This document shows, piece by piece, positions 61,186 to 64,000 of a stretch of 64,000 nucleotides of DNA. The stretch spans positions 791,152 through 855,151 of the forward strand of contig QANY01005609.1 in NCBI GenBank assembly GCA_003255025.1. The letters run 5' to 3'. This stretch comes from Datisca glomerata (lineage: Eukaryota; Streptophyta; Magnoliopsida; Cucurbitales; Datiscaceae). The notes under the pieces were generated by a model that searched no databases, was not told where the DNA came from, and was given only the letters and a program-made list of their open reading frames with translations. Every line of letters begins with the position of its first letter. Position 1 is the stretch's first letter. A program made the translations under genes and the position numbers.

Positions 61186-61680
61186 TAGTTAGTTAGGGTT
61201 CTAAAAGTGGGCGATTAGAGTTTTCTCGAAGAACTTCGCTTGAGAGATCGCCCATGCACTCGCCTGAACTCGTGACTCTCACTGGTTTTCATCGTGAGTC
61301 TCATCATTGTGCTTGGTTCTCTTCATCGTGGCTCTCATTTTCTTCTCTGATTTTCTCTATATGGGTAGGTTTACTTTAGGTTCTTTTTCCCCTTTCATTT
61401 GATTTTGAATCTAATTTTTAGAAGATTTTTTTGCTAATTTTTTATGGAATTTGTCTACAACAATCTTGTTTCTTTGTATTGACATGGTACTCCGTTCTGT
61501 TTTAGGGTTTGTAATAGGAACAACCAAGATGATAGTGGGCGGTCAAATAAGGAGAACTCAGCTTGGTCTCTTCAATGCCTTCTTGAAATTTATCTCCTAG
61601 TAAGTTCATTTTTATCTGTGGATCTTTTCCCAAAAATTCATACACGGGGTTATAATTTTGATGTTTATTCATTGATGAGC

Positions 61681-61729
61681 TTGTCTCTCTCTCTCGATCA
61701 GCTTTTCTCTCTCTCTCTCTCTCGATCAG

Positions 61730-61766
<37 letters not shown>

Positions 61767-61769
61767 CAT

Positions 61770-61817
<48 letters not shown>

Positions 61818-61826
61818 TCTCTATTA
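61681..61826. repeat. CT microsatellite with GATCAGCTTTT spacers
   Basis: Three blocks of (CT)n are each preceded by CGATCAGCTTTT or CGATCATCTTTT, showing expansion of a composite unit. Confidence 0.95.
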
Positions 61827-62239
61827 GCTTCTCTTGCTCATTCAAAAATAGGGAACAAATTAGGGCCACTTTGATTGAAGATTTTTCTGGTTCCCTGGTT
61901 TTCGTTGAAGAACAAAACATCAAAGATGAGAGAGCCCTGACCCTCGCCTCTGCCACGCCGAAGAATAGAGGGGTAGGTTGCCGACTGAAGCTCCGTGAAG
62001 AACCAATCTAGTTATGTTTGGTTCACACGCATCAGGCTTCTTCACCCTACTGACACCCCCTTGTTCTTAGCCAAGTTTATAGACTCATCACCACTCAAGG
62101 TTTGTGTTTACTAACACTCTCATTGTCCTTGTATTTCTAACTTTTCTTATGAGCCAACACATGATTAAACTGCTTAGTATAATTATATTTTCATTTGAAA
62201 GATTTATGTGAAAATAAAAAAATGGAATAATGAAAATAA

Positions 62240-62292
62240 GAATATAATTATCTTTTCTATAATGAAAAATGGAATATAATTATCTTTTCTAT
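62240..62292. repeat. 32-bp direct duplication
   Basis: GAATATAATTATCTTTTCTA occurs at 62240 and 62272. Confidence 0.85.
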
Positions 62293-62379
62293 CATTTTTA
62301 GTTTCTAAGGTACAAATATATTTTAATGAATAATTTGAAGAAGAAATTTTCTGATTTAGGGATGGTTTTATTTTTCAGA

Positions 62380-62534
62380 CATAATGAAAGGGTTGTGGCC
62401 AAAGAATCCAACAAAGATGAAGATAAACTAATTAGATTCAGACGGAAAGAAGAAAAGAAGACTGAGAAGTTGGGTAAGGATTCAGATGCAACAACAAAAA
62501 GATTTTATGCTTCTGACCAAGAAATCAATCAGGT
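62380..62534 (+). other. Exon-like open stretch, function unknown
   Basis: An open segment rich in charged residues (AKESNKDEDKLIRFRRKEEK, TEKLGKDSDATTKRFYASDQ) lies between a good acceptor (TATTTTTCAG, ending 62379) and a donor (ATCAG/GTGAGA at 62534). A second open stretch at 62859-63092 (CMLKEERWKYFHATKNEKNR) lies further on. I recognise no domain. It could be part of a real gene running off the window or a chance pairing of splice signals. Confidence 0.25.
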
Positions 62535-63338
62535 GAGATTCTCTTTTCTTATGTTTATTTCCATTTTTAGTTATTATATTTTCATCTCTAATAATTTAAT
62601 CAGTAGAGGTAAATCGATTTCAGCTTCTAAAGGACATGTTCATTTAAAGTCAAACTATTTTGATTATGTTAATTAGATTAAGGTCTGGAAAATTATCTAA
62701 ATAATGTGCTAAAATATAAGTGTTGAGTACTTAATTTTTCATTAGTAAGTATAACTAATGAACACAATTTAAAATGTGGATGAAGATAGTTGTTGAAAAA
62801 TATTTAATCTTATAATAAAGTTCAGATACCCTATTGTAAACTATCAATATAATATAAGATGAATTTTAATCCTATAAAATATATTTACGATCGTTGTATG
62901 TTGAAAGAAGAAAGATGGAAATACTTTCACGCGACAAAAAATGAAAAGAACAGACAGAGGAGGATAGGTAAATCAACCAACAACAATGGTACAACAAGGT
63001 CAAGAATGTGGCAACCCAGTCCACAAAGAATTGCAGAGTCCAAGAGCTTGAAGATGATGAACATTGTGACAATGATTGTAGAGGAGTTATAGGCTTTATG
63101 GGAAGTGAAAAAAGTTGTTTCAGGCAGGTATTATTCTTTTTTCTCCTCTCTGCAGTTGGCCATAAATGGTGAAACCCACATTATCCACATTTTTTTAATT
63201 TCTTTTCTTCTTTTTTAATTCAGAACTTCATTGTTAGTGTTGGAAGATTAACTCTTTGTCAACGTTGAAAATGCTCTAAATGGGTTTAAAGGGCAATTAT
63301 CTCTAACTTATCTTTAGGTTAGATTAATATCCCAGAGA

Positions 63339-63384
63339 TTATCTAAATTGATTTTCTTATGTTATCTAAATTGATTTTCTTATG
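63339..63384. repeat. 23-bp direct tandem duplication
   Basis: TTATCTAAATTGATTTTCTT followed by ATG is present twice in immediate succession (63339-63361 and 63362-63384). Confidence 0.95.
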
Positions 63385-64000
63385 TTATTTTAGTACTTAT
63401 TTTTTAATATGTGTGCACTAATTTCAATTCGATTTTGATTGATTGTTTTTCCACTTTGTTCATATTTTTCTTGATGGTCTTAGTTTTGGAGGTTGAAAAA
63501 TCAAGTGCAGGATTTATTGATTTTCAACCTGGTTTATTTTGTTGCATATTGAAAAAGCTTTCTAAATACTGAAAAATCAAGTGCAATGTTTACTGAAAAT
63601 CATATTCTTATAAATGCAGGACAAAGACACTATTTTAAGGACTTCTTGATCTTGAAGAATATATTTTTTTTTTGAGGTTAACCTATATGAGTTGTGGAAC
63701 TCTTTTTATATTTTTTTTGTTGGAACTAGTGTTGATCAAATGAATAATGCAAAACTTTCCCGAATTAATTTATGTTAATGTTGTCAATTATTATATCGGT
63801 GCTCTTTATGCTACTTAAAATTATCAATTTAAAATTTTTTAATATGAATAATTGATTATAGCAATGAATCTTGTGGTATCTCATTTTATAGATACAAAAA
63901 TACCTATTAATGTTAATTCACAAGTATTAAAAATATATGTTGAATGTTTCAACAGGAGTTCAAAAATCCTATTAAATGGCGTTCTATAGGAGTCACAAAA
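63385..64000. other. Unassigned A+T-rich DNA
   Basis: No gene or element recognised up to the end of the window. Confidence 0.5.

Noticed and set aside
62859..63092. A NAC- or other transcription-factor-like peptide
   Set aside because: The WKYF segment is only loosely suggestive and no further conserved NAC blocks follow.
1..64000. An undescribed multi-gene system or biosynthetic cluster
   Set aside because: Apart from one intact MLP gene, all recognisable coding sequence is decayed retroelement DNA; no set of co-oriented intact genes exists here.

Overview
The window looks like a gene-poor, repeat-rich stretch of a dicot plant nuclear genome. Evidence for this is high A+T, a split major-latex-protein gene with plant-type splice sites and TATA box, several degenerate plant LTR retrotransposons (Ty1-copia and Tat-lineage Ty3/gypsy), LINE fragments, a nuclear copy of plastid rDNA and long CT/GAA microsatellites. 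No bacterial genes, operons, CRISPR arrays or terminators are visible. Only one protein gene looks intact: an MLP/Bet v 1-family gene on the minus strand at 7468-8661.

Layout. 1-741 is a truncated Ty1-copia pol (family A). 2.0-16.4 kb is a local segmental array: unit 1 (3512-5820), unit 2 (5821-9534) carrying intact MLP copy A, and unit 3 (9535-16437) carrying MLP copy B, broken by an in-frame stop. The paralogous units act as empty-site controls. They show that a 368-bp hAT-like element (7839-8206, 8-bp target duplication) entered the intron of copy A, that a 2.24-kb solo LTR (9708-11948, 5-bp target duplication) entered unit 3, and that a decayed piece of plastid 23S rRNA/trnA-UGC DNA (13911-14515) sits only in unit 3. 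16.4-26.8 kb is one degenerate Tat-lineage gypsy element with LTR, primer site, a 1.28-kb gag segment present three times around assembly Ns, protease, an RT with its core deleted, an extra RNase H, integrase, a minisatellite, an antisense extra ORF, a polypurine tract and a truncated 3' LTR.

26.8-41 kb is mostly unrecognised A+T-rich DNA with a probable retroposed sequence (29.3-30.3 kb), a primer-binding-like site (31.72 kb), diverged tandem repeats (35 and 38.3 kb), a 445-bp near-pure purine tract (36.1-36.5 kb) and a copia family B gag relic (39-40 kb, minus). 41.2-59.1 kb is a pile of retroelements: LINE ORF1-like DNA, copia family A from gag to RT, a second Tat/Ogre-like gypsy on the minus strand (48.0-53.9 kb), a LINE endonuclease fragment, and a second copia family B relic with its LTR. 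59-64 kb holds CT repeats and one weak exon-like stretch.

I see no sign of an undescribed multi-gene system. The most informative features are the MLP duplication history, the plastid insert, the overlapping hairpins in the solo LTR, the tripled gag block and a run of short direct duplications.
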